Shown here piece after piece: positions 25,701-34,640 of a stretch of DNA of 64,000 bases. Position numbers and translations under genes: made by a program. The stretch spans positions 124,001 to 188,000 of the forward strand of contig NZ_KB893316.1 in assembly GCF_000374045.1 (NCBI RefSeq). The letters run 5' to 3'. The number at the start of each line of letters is the position of its first letter. Positions within the stretch are counted from its first letter, which is position 1. The notes under the pieces were generated by a model. It was not told the origin of the DNA, made no database searches, and saw nothing but the letters and a program-made list of their open reading frames with translations. Source of the stretch: Segetibacter koreensis DSM 18137 (lineage in GTDB: Bacteria; Bacteroidota; Bacteroidia; Chitinophagales; Chitinophagaceae).

Positions 25701-26342
25701 ATGGAAAATAGTGTAGAATATGTGAAAGAGAAATGGAAGAAATTGACATCTTTTTCAAAAAAAGAGGACTTAAAAGAGCAGATGTGGGAGGAAATTGTCT
25801 ATCGCTATTCGGGACAGCACAGGCATTATCATACATTAAATCATATAGCACACCTCTATACTTTTTTAGATAATTATATCGGTAAGATTACAAATCCTGC
25901 TGTTATAGGCTTTGCAATAATGTATCACGATGTGGTATATGATACTTACAGTGAAGATAATGAAGAGCAAAGTGCAGCTTTTGCAGAAGCGCATTTGAGG
26001 CAGTTAAACGTAAGCGGCGCACTTATAGAAAATGTAAAAACTTTCATAAAGGCCACAAAAGACCACATAATGCCCGACGGAGTAATTTTACAAAAAGACC
26101 TTTCTTTTTTTCTCGATTTTGATATGGCTATTTTAGGGGTTGATGAAGATATGTATAAGCTGTATAGTGAAAAAATCAGGGAGGAATATGCAAAATACCC
26201 CGATGCTGTGTATAAAGAAGGGCGTAGGCTCGCGTTGCAAAAAATATTAGAAGCCAGCAATATTTTTTGCACAAATGAATTTAGGGAAGAAATGGAACAA
26301 AAGGCTCGCGAAAACATTAACAGGGAACTAGCCCTTTTGTAA
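25701..26342 (+). CDS. HD-superfamily metal-dependent phosphohydrolase-like protein
   Basis: 213 residues, all helical, no signal peptide. HYHTLNHIAHLY (about residues 34-45) and IMYHDVVYDTYSEDNEEQSA (about 74-93) give the His...HD ligands of the predicted metal-dependent HD-hydrolase group seen next to many housekeeping genes. The conserved downstream Asp lies in the ATKDH/DLSFFLDFDMAIL region. The substrate is unknown; nucleotides are common for the superfamily. Coupled to the APC permease with zero spacing. Confidence 0.82.
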   Translation: MENSVEYVKEKWKKLTSFSKKEDLKEQMWEEIVYRYSGQHRHYHTLNHIAHLYTFLDNYIGKITNPAVIGFAIMYHDVVYDTYSEDNEEQSAAFAEAHLRQLNVSGALIENVKTFIKATKDHIMPDGVILQKDLSFFLDFDMAILGVDEDMYKLYSEKIREEYAKYPDAVYKEGRRLALQKILEASNIFCTNEFREEMEQKARENINRELALL

Positions 26343-26375
26343 AGCAATAAACATTCATGCAGTTTTTCTTATTCG

Positions 26376-26383
26376 TACCTTTG
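26376..26383 (+). promoter_or_regulatory. -7 box (TACCTTTG) for the DUF2027-Smr gene
   Basis: Exact TAnnTTTG 20 nt before the ATG at 26404, suggesting the gene has its own promoter despite following the HD gene. No standard -33 TTG at usual spacing was found. Confidence 0.5.
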
Positions 26384-26403
26384 CCCATTAATTTTAGCTA
26401 TAG

Positions 26404-27429
26404 ATGAAGTACCAGGTTGGAGACGATATTATAGTTGTTCACAGCAATGACGAAGGAAAAGTAATTGAAATAGTGAATGACAAAATGGTGATAATTGAGG
26501 TAAAGGGAGTGAAATTTCCTGCCTACATGGATCAGATAGATTTTCCTTATTTCAAACGTTTTACTCAAAATAAGTTAGTCGCAGATAAACCAAAACCCAA
26601 GGTATATGTAGACCAGGTCGCCAAGGAAAAACGAAGAGATGAAGTTAAGGTAGCTGATGGTATTTGGTTAACTTTATTTCCGAAATTTGAAACTGACGTT
26701 TTTGGTGACGACGTCGTGGACAGGTTTAAAGTGTACTTAATAAACCGCACAGATTTGGCTTATGAGTTTACATATAAACTTAATTTTTTTGGCCGTACAG
26801 ATTTTGAAATTACCAGTGACCTTGCATCGTTTAAGGATTTTTACCTGCATGATGTCGCATTTGAAAACCTGAATGATAGTCCTTCTTTCGATTTTGAATT
26901 CAGGTTGCTGCAACCCGATAAACATAAGGCAGACTTTTGCGAAGCTCATTTTAAGATAAAGCCTAAACAAATGTTTCAAAAGATAGAGGAACTGAAGGAA
27001 AAAAACCTTCCTTCTATTAATCACCGGTTAATAGAGAAGTATCCTGACAAGCCTTATGAAGACGATTTATTGGATTTATCGAAACTAACATCTGCAGGGT
27101 ATAAAGTGTACGATGCAGGCAAAGCAAGGCAACACCTGGAGCCGGCGAGAAGTATAGTTGATCTTCATATTGAAAAGATTACCGACAATTGGAAGGGGCT
27201 TAGCAATTTTGAAATAATAAACCTTCAACTAAAAGAATTTGAAAAATGGTATTATTTAGCAGTCGCTCACCGCTTACCAGATTTTGTCGTTATACATGGA
27301 ATAGGTAAAGGCAGGTTAAAAGAAGAAATACACGAAATTCTTAAAACTAAAAAAGAAGTAAAATATTTTATAAATCAATACGATCCTCGTTTTGGTTATG
27401 GGGCTACGGAAATATTTTTTCAATATTAG
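26404..27429 (+). CDS. DUF2027 and Smr-domain protein
   Basis: 341 residues. The N-terminal (about 1-50) has a KOW/SH3-like start (YQVGDDIIVVHSNDEGKVIEI). A middle beta-sandwich (about 70-200) corresponds to DUF2027. The C-terminal about 85 residues are a Smr domain: IVDLHIEKI (DLH motif) and VVIHGIGKGRLKEEIHEIL (HGxGxG motif). Smr domains act as nucleases in ribosome rescue (SmrB) or in MutS2 proteins; whether this one cuts is unknown. It is followed by rnpB after 91 bases. Confidence 0.88.
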   Translation: MKYQVGDDIIVVHSNDEGKVIEIVNDKMVIIEVKGVKFPAYMDQIDFPYFKRFTQNKLVADKPKPKVYVDQVAKEKRRDEVKVADGIWLTLFPKFETDVFGDDVVDRFKVYLINRTDLAYEFTYKLNFFGRTDFEITSDLASFKDFYLHDVAFENLNDSPSFDFEFRLLQPDKHKADFCEAHFKIKPKQMFQKIEELKEKNLPSINHRLIEKYPDKPYEDDLLDLSKLTSAGYKVYDAGKARQHLEPARSIVDLHIEKITDNWKGLSNFEIINLQLKEFEKWYYLAVAHRLPDFVVIHGIGKGRLKEEIHEILKTKKEVKYFINQYDPRFGYGATEIFFQY

Positions 27430-27520
27430 CCAGCAATGTAAATTGGGTAAATTTTAAACAGCATGAGGACCGGGCGACTAAATTCGCTTTCCGTAAAATT
27501 GTAAAGCCTCAAAGCAAACT

Positions 27521-27886
27521 TACTACTACCAACCGTGCTATCGCCTTTGTAAACAAGGGAGGAAAGTCTGGACAGCATAGGGCAATCTACCGGTGAATAG
27601 CCGGCTACTCTAAAAGGAGTAAGAGACAGTGCCACAGAAAATAACTACCCCGGCAATGACGGGGAAAAGGTGAAAATGTGGGGTAAGAGCCTACAGTGCC
27701 GTTAAGTGATTACCGGTGCGGGTAAACCTTAGATGCTGAAATGCCATGTATAGGATTGGTTGAGAACGGCTCGTTCAAGTTCCTTTCGGGGATACCATCC
27801 AGGGTAGGCAGAAACAGGTGTTCAGTAATGACCATCGCAGATAAATGATAGCCTCGAACAGAATCCGGCTTATGAGTTGGTAGTTT
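27521..27886 (+). ncRNA. rnpB: RNase P RNA (class A)
   Basis: All the universal blocks are in order: GAGGAAAGTC (27559-27568), ACAGTGCCACAGAAAATAAC-type P4/J region, AGAGCCTACAGTGCC-like block, and ACAGAATCCGGCTTAT (27858-27873). The terminal helix P1 forms between ACTACCAAC (27525-27533) and GTTGGTAGT (27876-27884), which sets the ends within a few bases. The RNA is about 366 nt, the normal size for Bacteroidota. It is the catalytic subunit of RNase P and trims the 5' ends of pre-tRNAs. No rnpA is in the window. A terminator follows at 27894. Confidence 0.95.
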
Positions 27887-27893
27887 TTTTATT

Positions 27894-27925
27894 CCTGCCG
27901 TTTGTATAAACCGGCAGGATTTTTT
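27894..27925 (+). terminator. intrinsic terminator of rnpB
   Basis: CCTGCCG (27894-27900) pairs with CGGCAGG (27912-27918), extended inside by TTT/AAA with one bulge, followed by T residues. Confidence 0.88.
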
Positions 27926-28071
27926 ATCTTACTTTTTCCTTTCTTTTAATAATTATGTTTGTTTTTCCTATCGGTATTCGGTGTTTTTGTCTCTTTTCGA
28001 AGTGCAACTAACTACAGTTGTAAAAAACAATAGTACAAAGAAATAGCTGTTCATTCATGACTAAAAGGAAC

Positions 28072-28107
28072 AAAAAAGCTCCAGTACAAGGGTACTGGAG
28101 TTTTTTT
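28072..28107. terminator. bidirectional intrinsic terminator
   Basis: CTCCAGTAC (28079-28087) and GTACTGGAG (28092-28100) form a perfect 9-bp stem with a 4-nt loop, with A's before and seven T's after. On the minus strand it ends the pyrophosphatase transcript. Confidence 0.9.
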
Positions 28108-28161
28108 GTTTCATAATTTACTTTGCTTCCTTTTCATTTACATCTTCTGAAAATTGCATTT

Positions 28162-30606
28162 TCACTTTTTTTCACCCAAAAACATTTCATATCTTTTGAG
28201 AATGTCTTCACTTTGTTCTTTGCCGTTAATGATTAATTTACCATTTATAAGTTCAATAGATACATTTTTTGCTGATGTCACGCCATCTATTTTTAGAGCA
28301 GCTAACAATGCATCTGAGTTTTTGGTACTATTATTTTCTGAGATATTTACGGCTTTAGCCAATTCTGCATTTGCAGAAATATTTATTGTTTTTTCTTTAA
28401 TAATACTTGTATGGTTGCGGACGTTATCTTTTGTATGATAAACGTTTGCAAGGGTAGGAGCTATTACCAACGATACTATAGACATCAATTTAATAAGAAT
28501 GTTCATAGATGGGCCCGAAGTATCTTTAAAAGGATCACCGACTGTGTCACCGGTGACAGAAGCTTTATGAGGCTCTGATTTCTTATAGTACATTGTACCG
28601 TTGATATCAACACCTTTTTCAAAACTTTTTTTGGCATTATCCCATGCTCCACCTGCATTGTTTTGAAATATTCCCATAAGAACACCACTTACTGTTGCAC
28701 CGGCAAGAAAACCACCTAAGGCCTCAGGACCAAAAGCAAAACCAATAATCAAGGGAGAAACTATTGCAATACCTCCTGGCAACATCATCTTCTTTATAGA
28801 TGCCTCAGTAGATATAGCCACACATTTGTCGTATTCCGGCTTGCCGGTTCCTTCCATTATACCCGGTATTGTTCTGAATTGCCGGCGTACTTCTTCAACC
28901 ATTGCCATAGCGGCTTCACCTACAGCCCTTATAGCCAACGATGAAAATAAGAACGGAATCATTCCCCCTACAAATAAACATGCTAATACATCTGCTTTGT
29001 AAATATCAATTCCCCTGATACCTGCAATACCCACAAATGCAGCAAACAAAGCCAACGCTGTTAATGCAGCAGAAGCAATGGCAAAACCTTTACCAGTGGC
29101 AGCTGTGGTATTACCTACCGCATCAAGTATATCTGTCTTTTCACGTACTTCTTTGGGTAATTCACTCATTTCTGCAATGCCTCCTGCATTATCGGCAATA
29201 GGTCCGAAAGCGTCGATCGCCAGCTGCATGGCAGTGGTTGCCATCATACCGGCTGCAGCAATAGCAACCCCGTATAAACCGGCAAAATGGTAACTTCCAA
29301 AAATACCTGCAGCTAAAACAAGTATCGGTAAAAAAGTACTTTCCATACCCACAGCCAGACCACCTATTACGTTAGTGGCATGACCTGTTCCCGACTGCCG
29401 GATAATACTTTTTACAGGGCCTTTATGCATTGCGGTATAATATTCAGTAATAATACTCATTAAAGTTCCCACTACCAATCCTACGACAATTGATCCCATC
29501 ACCCCATATTTTGTAAAATGCGCGATGCTTTGTAGTTCTTCGCCTGTTGGCCTGATATCTCTACTTAGATACATATCACCTTCAGGCAATATCCAGTTAA
29601 CCAAAAAATAAGAAGCAATGGCTGTTAAAACAATTGACCCCCAGTTACCCATGTTTAAAGCTTTTTGCACAACCGCAGTATGTAAACCAGCTTTATCAGA
29701 AATACGAACAAAAAAAGTTGCTAAAATGGAAAACAAGATTCCCACACCAGCTATAAGCATTGGTAATAAAATAGGTGAAAAACCAGAATATCCATCTGCA
29801 AGAGCTTCTCCGGTATTGGTAGTCACTTCGTGACCGAGAACAATAGTTGCCAACACTGTAGCAACATAAGATCCGAAAAGGTCAGCTCCCATACCGGCAA
29901 CATCACCTACATTATCCCCTACGTTATCAGCAATAGTGGCAGGATTTCGTGGATCATCTTCAGGAATTCCAGCTTCTACTTTACCTACAAGATCTGCGCC
30001 CACATCGGCGGCCTTGGTATAAATACCTCCGCCCACACGTGCAAACAATGCAATACTTTCTGCTCCTAAAGAAAAGCCCGTTAAAACTTCAATAGCACGT
30101 GTTACATCAGTTGATGTAGACAAAGCACCGGGAGCAAAAATTTTAATAAGTATAATAAACAATCCCCCTAAACCTAAAACTGCAAGTCCCGCGACGCCCA
30201 TTCCCATTACTGCACCTCCTGTAAAAGAAACATTTAAGGCTTTTGAGAGAGAAGTACGAGCCGCCTGCGCGGTGCGAACATTTGCTTTTGTAGCAATACG
30301 CATACCTATATAGCCCGCCATTACACTAAAGAAGGCACCAAGAATGAAAGCTATTGCTATAGACCAATGAGAATCAGGATTTCTGCTTCCCATGAAGCCA
30401 AGAAGTATAGCAACTATAATTCCGAAATAAGCAAGGATTTTATACTCAGCTCTTAAAAATGCCATTGCACCTTCCTGGATATAATGGGCAATTTCTTTCA
30501 TTCTGGGAGTGCCAGGATCTTGTTTTGAAACCCAGTTAAACTTAATAAATGTGTAGAGAAGTCCGATAATGCCCATGGCAGGGACGGCGTAGATCAATTT
30601 GTCCAT
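28162..30606 (-). CDS. hppA: membrane-bound K+-dependent inorganic pyrophosphatase (ion-pumping)
   Basis: 814 residues, about 16 membrane helices. The substrate-binding signature [20 protein letters not shown] lies in the first third, and [13 protein letters not shown] carries Ala where K+-independent enzymes have Lys, so K+ dependence is predicted. Pumping of Na+ versus H+ depends on a Glu position I could not align safely; K+-dependent bacterial enzymes often pump Na+. It hydrolyses PPi and builds an ion gradient across the inner membrane. The last about 90 residues, after the final helix, form a charged tail not seen in classical enzymes. Terminator at 28072-28107. Confidence 0.93.
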   Translation of the reverse strand: MDKLIYAVPAMGIIGLLYTFIKFNWVSKQDPGTPRMKEIAHYIQEGAMAFLRAEYKILAYFGIIVAILLGFMGSRNPDSHWSIAIAFILGAFFSVMAGYIGMRIATKANVRTAQAARTSLSKALNVSFTGGAVMGMGVAGLAVLGLGGLFIILIKIFAPGALSTSTDVTRAIEVLTGFSLGAESIALFARVGGGIYTKAADVGADLVGKVEAGIPEDDPRNPATIADNVGDNVGDVAGMGADLFGSYVATVLATIVLGHEVTTNTGEALADGYSGFSPILLPMLIAGVGILFSILATFFVRISDKAGLHTAVVQKALNMGNWGSIVLTAIASYFLVNWILPEGDMYLSRDIRPTGEELQSIAHFTKYGVMGSIVVGLVVGTLMSIITEYYTAMHKGPVKSIIRQSGTGHATNVIGGLAVGMESTFLPILVLAAGIFGSYHFAGLYGVAIAAAGMMATTAMQLAIDAFGPIADNAGGIAEMSELPKEVREKTDILDAVGNTTAATGKGFAIASAALTALALFAAFVGIAGIRGIDIYKADVLACLFVGGMIPFLFSSLAIRAVGEAAMAMVEEVRRQFRTIPGIMEGTGKPEYDKCVAISTEASIKKMMLPGGIAIVSPLIIGFAFGPEALGGFLAGATVSGVLMGIFQNNAGGAWDNAKKSFEKGVDINGTMYYKKSEPHKASVTGDTVGDPFKDTSGPSMNILIKLMSIVSLVIAPTLANVYHTKDNVRNHTSIIKEKTINISANAELAKAVNISENNSTKNSDALLAALKIDGVTSAKNVSIELINGKLIINGKEQSEDILKRYEMFLGEKK

Positions 30607-30637
30607 ATCAATCGTTTCTTTTGTTTTTAGAAGGTTT

Positions 30638-30645
30638 CAAAAATA
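30638..30645 (-). promoter_or_regulatory. -7 box (TATTTTTG) for hppA
   Basis: Exact TAnnTTTG on the minus strand, 31 nt before the start codon. No TTG at standard spacing. Confidence 0.4.
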
Positions 30646-30717
30646 GTATAAAACAGCTATATTAACACTTTATTAATACAATCATTATTTTTTTCAGAGT
30701 TTTATAAAAAAAGGTAT

Positions 30718-32211
30718 TTATAGTGAAGAACTTACAGTAAGAAAAGCGTTACCTAAATTGTCAATAATATCTCCGGCAATCATTGCTTCCTGCGATATGG
30801 TTTTTACTGCAATATCCGCTGCGAGGCCATGAAGAAACATTCCCATGAGGCAAGTTTCTTTTGAAGAATAGCGCTGGGCAAGTAAACCTGTAAGAATGCC
30901 TGTAAGAACATCGCCACTTCCCCCAGTCGCCATTCCTGGATTGCCAGTACCATTAAAATAAACTTCACCATCAGGACAAGCAAGTACACTATTATGTCCT
31001 TTTAATATTATGTATATAAAAAACTTTTGAGCATGAGATCGGGCAACCTGTATTTTTTCCAACTGGTCTTTCGTCTTGCCAAATAGTCTTTCAAATTCCT
31101 TGGGATGAGGGCTAAGAATACTGCCTGGCGGCAACTCGCCCAGTAATTCCTGGTTTACGGAAAGAATATTTAAAGCATCTGCATCTATTACTAATGCATT
31201 ATTAAAATGCGATAACACATTCTGAAAAAGTGCGCCTCCTTCCTTTTTTGTTCCAATACCCGGGCCTATACCTATGGTTGTATATTTAGTCCATTCAAGT
31301 GTTTCTATATCCGTATGTGCCATAGCCATTGCTTCCGGCACGGCTGTTTGAATAATAGTAAAGTGTTCTTCAGGTATCATTGCGCTCACCAGTCCGGCAC
31401 CTGCTCGCAAGCATGCCTTTGAGCACATTACAGCAGCGCCCATTTTGCCTTTTTCTCCTGCAATAATCAGCGCATGTCCGTAAGTGCCTTTATGAGAAAA
31501 TTTCTTTCTTGGCCTGTAAATTTTTTTTATTAATTCTAATTCTACAAGATTATAAACTGAATTAATTGTTGTTAAATAATCAGGATGTAAACCAATATCT
31601 AAAACATGTACGTCTCCAAAAAAGGGCTCGTTTTCAGGAAAGAGGAAGCATAGTTTTACAGTTTGAAAAGTAAGTGTAAAATCTGCTTTAATTACAGCGC
31701 CTGTACTGGTCGCCTTATCGCAAAACATACCGCTTGGCAGATCAATGGCAATAACGGTTGCAGCGGAAGTATTTATATGTTGAACCAAAGTTGCTGCTAA
31801 TCCCTCAAGCGGGCGATTTAAACCTGAGCCAAATAAGGCATCTATGACCAGGTCATTCGGACTAATTTCAGGAAAAAAATCAGGATTCTGAACAAAGTGA
31901 ATCCTGGCAGGCGAGGAGTGAAGGCGATGCAGATTTGCCCGGAAATCATCAGTTCCTAATGAACCTGTTTCCATTATATACACATCACAAAGAATATTTT
32001 CAGCTGAAAGTTGACGCGCAATTGCCAGACCATCGCCTCCATTATTTCCTTTTCCGCAAAAGATTTTTACCGGTTTGCTCATATATCTTTCTTCTATCCA
32101 TGCAGTACATTTTGCGGCTGCTCTTTCCATTAAATCCAGAGAACTGACTGGTTCATTTAATATCGTAAACTCATCCCATTTATGTATTTGTTCTGCAGAT
32201 AATATTTTCAT
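30718..32211 (-). CDS. nnr: bifunctional NAD(P)HX repair enzyme (epimerase + ADP-dependent dehydratase)
   Basis: 497 residues with two fused domains. The N-terminal about 215 residues are a YjeF_N epimerase with GKGNNGGDGLAIARQL (about 54-69) and a DALFGSGLNRPLEG loop. The C-terminal about 270 residues are a ribokinase-like carbohydrate kinase dehydratase, with SHKGTYGHALIIAGEKGKMG and ATGGSGDVLTGILTG. It restores damaged hydrated NADH and NADPH. Domain order and length match E. coli Nnr (YjeF). It is 111 bases upstream of hppA on the same strand with a weak boundary between them. Confidence 0.95.
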   Translation of the reverse strand: MKILSAEQIHKWDEFTILNEPVSSLDLMERAAAKCTAWIEERYMSKPVKIFCGKGNNGGDGLAIARQLSAENILCDVYIMETGSLGTDDFRANLHRLHSSPARIHFVQNPDFFPEISPNDLVIDALFGSGLNRPLEGLAATLVQHINTSAATVIAIDLPSGMFCDKATSTGAVIKADFTLTFQTVKLCFLFPENEPFFGDVHVLDIGLHPDYLTTINSVYNLVELELIKKIYRPRKKFSHKGTYGHALIIAGEKGKMGAAVMCSKACLRAGAGLVSAMIPEEHFTIIQTAVPEAMAMAHTDIETLEWTKYTTIGIGPGIGTKKEGGALFQNVLSHFNNALVIDADALNILSVNQELLGELPPGSILSPHPKEFERLFGKTKDQLEKIQVARSHAQKFFIYIILKGHNSVLACPDGEVYFNGTGNPGMATGGSGDVLTGILTGLLAQRYSSKETCLMGMFLHGLAADIAVKTISQEAMIAGDIIDNLGNAFLTVSSSL

Positions 32212-32439
32212 ATGTCATTAACCTTGATCAAATATACTACCCATGCTTTTTTAATATAGAAGAAATATTTAGATTAGTACTTTATTTCTCTGAGATATAA
32301 TTATAATTGAAAAAACACAAAGAGGATTAATTATACTTAAGTAGGCACTACCGATTTTCTTTGGTAACATTTTAAATTTATTTTCATACTTTTTGCTTAA
32401 GAAAAAATATCATTATCTCAAACTTGTAAACTGAATTAT

Positions 32440-32925
32440 ATGAGCCAAACAGGACAATCTGCTAAGTCAATTATACAGCAACTTACAGAACTACTTACGG
32501 GAGGCAATGCGCATGTCACCCTCGAAGATGCTACTAATATGTCTTTTGAAAACGTTAGCAAAAAGCCTGACAATCTTCCTTATAGTATCTGGCAGCTTGT
32601 AGAACATATTCGCATTTCCCAATGGGATATACTTGAGTTTTCAAGAGATCCTAAATACCAGTCTCCGGAATGGCCTACAGGTTATTGGCCGAAGGAAGAG
32701 GCGCCTGCAGATGAAAAGGAATGGAAAAATACATTGGAGCAAATAAAAAAGGATCGCGAGGAGTTTGTTGAATTATTAAATGCACCGGGAGCGGATTTGT
32801 ACACTCCGTTTCCTCATGGTAGCGGACAAAATCTTTTGCGTGAAGCACTGCTGATTGCCGACCATACCAGTTATCACCTGGGGCAAATTATCATCGTAAG
32901 AAGATTATTAAACGATTGGAAATAA
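32440..32925 (+). CDS. DinB-family protein
   Basis: 161 residues, a four-helix bundle. The metal-binding His triad of the DinB/YfiT superfamily is visible as LVEHIR (about residue 52) and ADHTSYHLGQIIIVRRLL (about 138-155, two His four apart). It probably binds a divalent metal; many DinB proteins are thiol-transferase-like or of unknown use. Cytosolic and monocistronic. Confidence 0.88.
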   Translation: MSQTGQSAKSIIQQLTELLTGGNAHVTLEDATNMSFENVSKKPDNLPYSIWQLVEHIRISQWDILEFSRDPKYQSPEWPTGYWPKEEAPADEKEWKNTLEQIKKDREEFVELLNAPGADLYTPFPHGSGQNLLREALLIADHTSYHLGQIIIVRRLLNDWK

Positions 32926-32990
32926 CACTTGATTAAATATTTATGCGTTGTCAAGCCTATCAATTTTTTAATATTTTGCCTGGCTGTTAG

Positions 32991-32998
32991 TAACTTTG
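32991..32998 (+). promoter_or_regulatory. -7 box (TAACTTTG) for the DUF6728 gene
   Basis: Exact TAnnTTTG 18 nt before the ATG at 33017. It overlaps the TTG that would start a longer frame at 32996, so the ATG is used. Confidence 0.5.
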
Positions 32999-33016
32999 TG
33001 TAAAGGAAAAATCATT

Positions 33017-33193
33017 ATGGGAGTTTGGAGACAAATAGCAGAATATTTATACATAAAAAAACGAGATCCTAATGACACCCGCACGCAATGGATGAAATAC
33101 ATGCATGGCATGAACCGCATCTCTATTTTGGTTTTTTTAATTGCGCTTATTATTATGATTATCAGGTTAGTATTGATACCTCTTTTTAAATAA
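33017..33193 (+). CDS. DUF6728 small membrane protein
   Basis: 58 residues from ATG 33017. WRQIAEYLYIKKRDPND followed by WMKYMHGMNRIS is the conserved pattern of this Bacteroidota-specific family, followed by one membrane helix (ILVFLIALIIMIIRLVLIPL). The function is unknown; the product is probably in the inner membrane with a cytosolic N-terminus. Monocistronic. Confidence 0.82.
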   Translation: MGVWRQIAEYLYIKKRDPNDTRTQWMKYMHGMNRISILVFLIALIIMIIRLVLIPLFK

Positions 33194-33306
33194 TCCGAAT
33201 TACTATTAAACTTTCCTGAGCAGATTTCTTCAATATTTATTTATTGGTCAACTCTTTCATAATTATTGCCACTGGTGTAAGCAGTACTAAAAAGCTTTAA
33301 TCTTTT

Positions 33307-34374
33307 TTATTTTATTATAAATAGCCCCAGGATACCAATTACATACAAGAGTATGACAATAAATGAATCCATACCCATTTTAAAAATCTGTTTTTTGCTT
33401 CGGAAAACAATTCCACAAACGTAAACAGTTGTGAGTAGCATTGCCAAAGCTGTTAAATACACATCTGTTTTTTGAGCTTTTGGTAACACTGCCTTGCCGG
33501 TAATTAATGTTGCCACGAAAAAAAGTACCGGAAGAAAAGCGTTTCCTCCTAAAATGTCACTGATCGCCATTTCATAATCCTGTATTTTTAAAGCTGCAAG
33601 CCCGGTAGAGATTTCGGGCAAAGAAGTTATAGCCGCAAGAATCGTTGCTCCAAATATTACTCCCTGCATTCCAATATGTTTTGCAATAGCATCGCTGCTC
33701 AGTTCTGCTGCAAAGCCGGCAACTAATGTTACCATAGCGCAAGCAAGAAAAATAATGATATTCTTTTTAATGTTTTTTTTATCATTCGATTGATTGCCGT
33801 TCCTATTGCCATTAGACTTTTCGTCCTTACCAGGTGGTAACGTCGAGGACCTGGCTTTAGAAGTCCATGGCAAGTCGGTTTTGGCTTTATTGATAAGATA
33901 GATGCCAATTATCCAAAAAGCAAGAATAAACACATCCGCAGGAGAAATGCGTAAAAAAATGAAAGAATCCGGTAACTCATGACCCATTACGGCCATAGAC
34001 AACACTGCAATTACCAAAATACCTTCCAAAACCGGCACTAAAGAATTGACCGAATTGGTCAGCGCCACCTTTTTCCCCAATCCCCAAAAATCTAAAACTG
34101 CAATAACCACAGTTTGAATGGCTATACCTCCCAAAATATTTCCTACAGCTATGCCGATATTATTAGTAAGAGCAGAACTTACAACAATTGCAACCTCAGG
34201 AAGGTTTGTAACAATTGCCAGGAGGATCATACCGCCAAGTGCTTCACCTAATTTAAAATGTTTTAAAAGTAGGTCAGTGGTTTTTGACACCTGTATGCCA
34301 GCAAACCAAATAGTAATGCCTGCAGCAGCAAAAACCGCTAGTAATAATGGAAAGGGAAGAAAAGAAATATCCAT
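33307..34374 (-). CDS. Na+/Ca2+ antiporter-family cation exchanger
   Basis: 355 residues with about 10 helices and the two alpha-repeats of the CaCA family: LGEALGGMILLAIVTNLPEVAIVV (about residues 42-65) and GVIFGATILAAITSLPEISTG (about 238-258). Each keeps the T-x-LPE core that binds the cation. The companion motifs read GNILGG and DILGGNAF, slightly degenerate relative to GNIxGSN. A hydrophilic, Asn-rich central loop (about residues 179-205) separates the halves. It exchanges Na+ or H+ against Ca2+ or another divalent cation at the inner membrane. Confidence 0.88.
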   Translation of the reverse strand: MDISFLPFPLLLAVFAAAGITIWFAGIQVSKTTDLLLKHFKLGEALGGMILLAIVTNLPEVAIVVSSALTNNIGIAVGNILGGIAIQTVVIAVLDFWGLGKKVALTNSVNSLVPVLEGILVIAVLSMAVMGHELPDSFIFLRISPADVFILAFWIIGIYLINKAKTDLPWTSKARSSTLPPGKDEKSNGNRNGNQSNDKKNIKKNIIIFLACAMVTLVAGFAAELSSDAIAKHIGMQGVIFGATILAAITSLPEISTGLAALKIQDYEMAISDILGGNAFLPVLFFVATLITGKAVLPKAQKTDVYLTALAMLLTTVYVCGIVFRSKKQIFKMGMDSFIVILLYVIGILGLFIIK

Positions 34375-34612
34375 AAAATCTAATTCTCAAAATATCAGAC
34401 CAAAACCAGTAAATGATGTTTACCTAATGAAGTCTCTCTTTCTTTTACTATCTGCTTTTTGCAACTTATAACAAGAATAATTTATTATACATTTCTTAAA
34501 ACCATTCAAATAAAGTTAAAAAGTTCTCACCCTTTTTCCACAAAATTGCTATAATCTGTGTTTTTAAATTTTGTGTTTAGTTCAATTAATATGCATTTAC
34601 CGGTCAAAACAG

Positions 34613-34620
34613 TAGGTTTG
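34613..34620 (+). promoter_or_regulatory. -7 box (TAGGTTTG) for the SNF2 helicase gene
   Basis: Exact TAnnTTTG, 20 nt before the ATG at 34641. No TTG at the standard spacing was found. Confidence 0.45.
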
Positions 34621-34640
34621 CCATAAAAAATATTTACAGA

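Noticed and set aside
27426-27635. Minus-strand frame of 69 codons overlapping the start of rnpB
   Set aside because: It lies antisense to the conserved RNase P RNA, whose base pairing explains the sequence.
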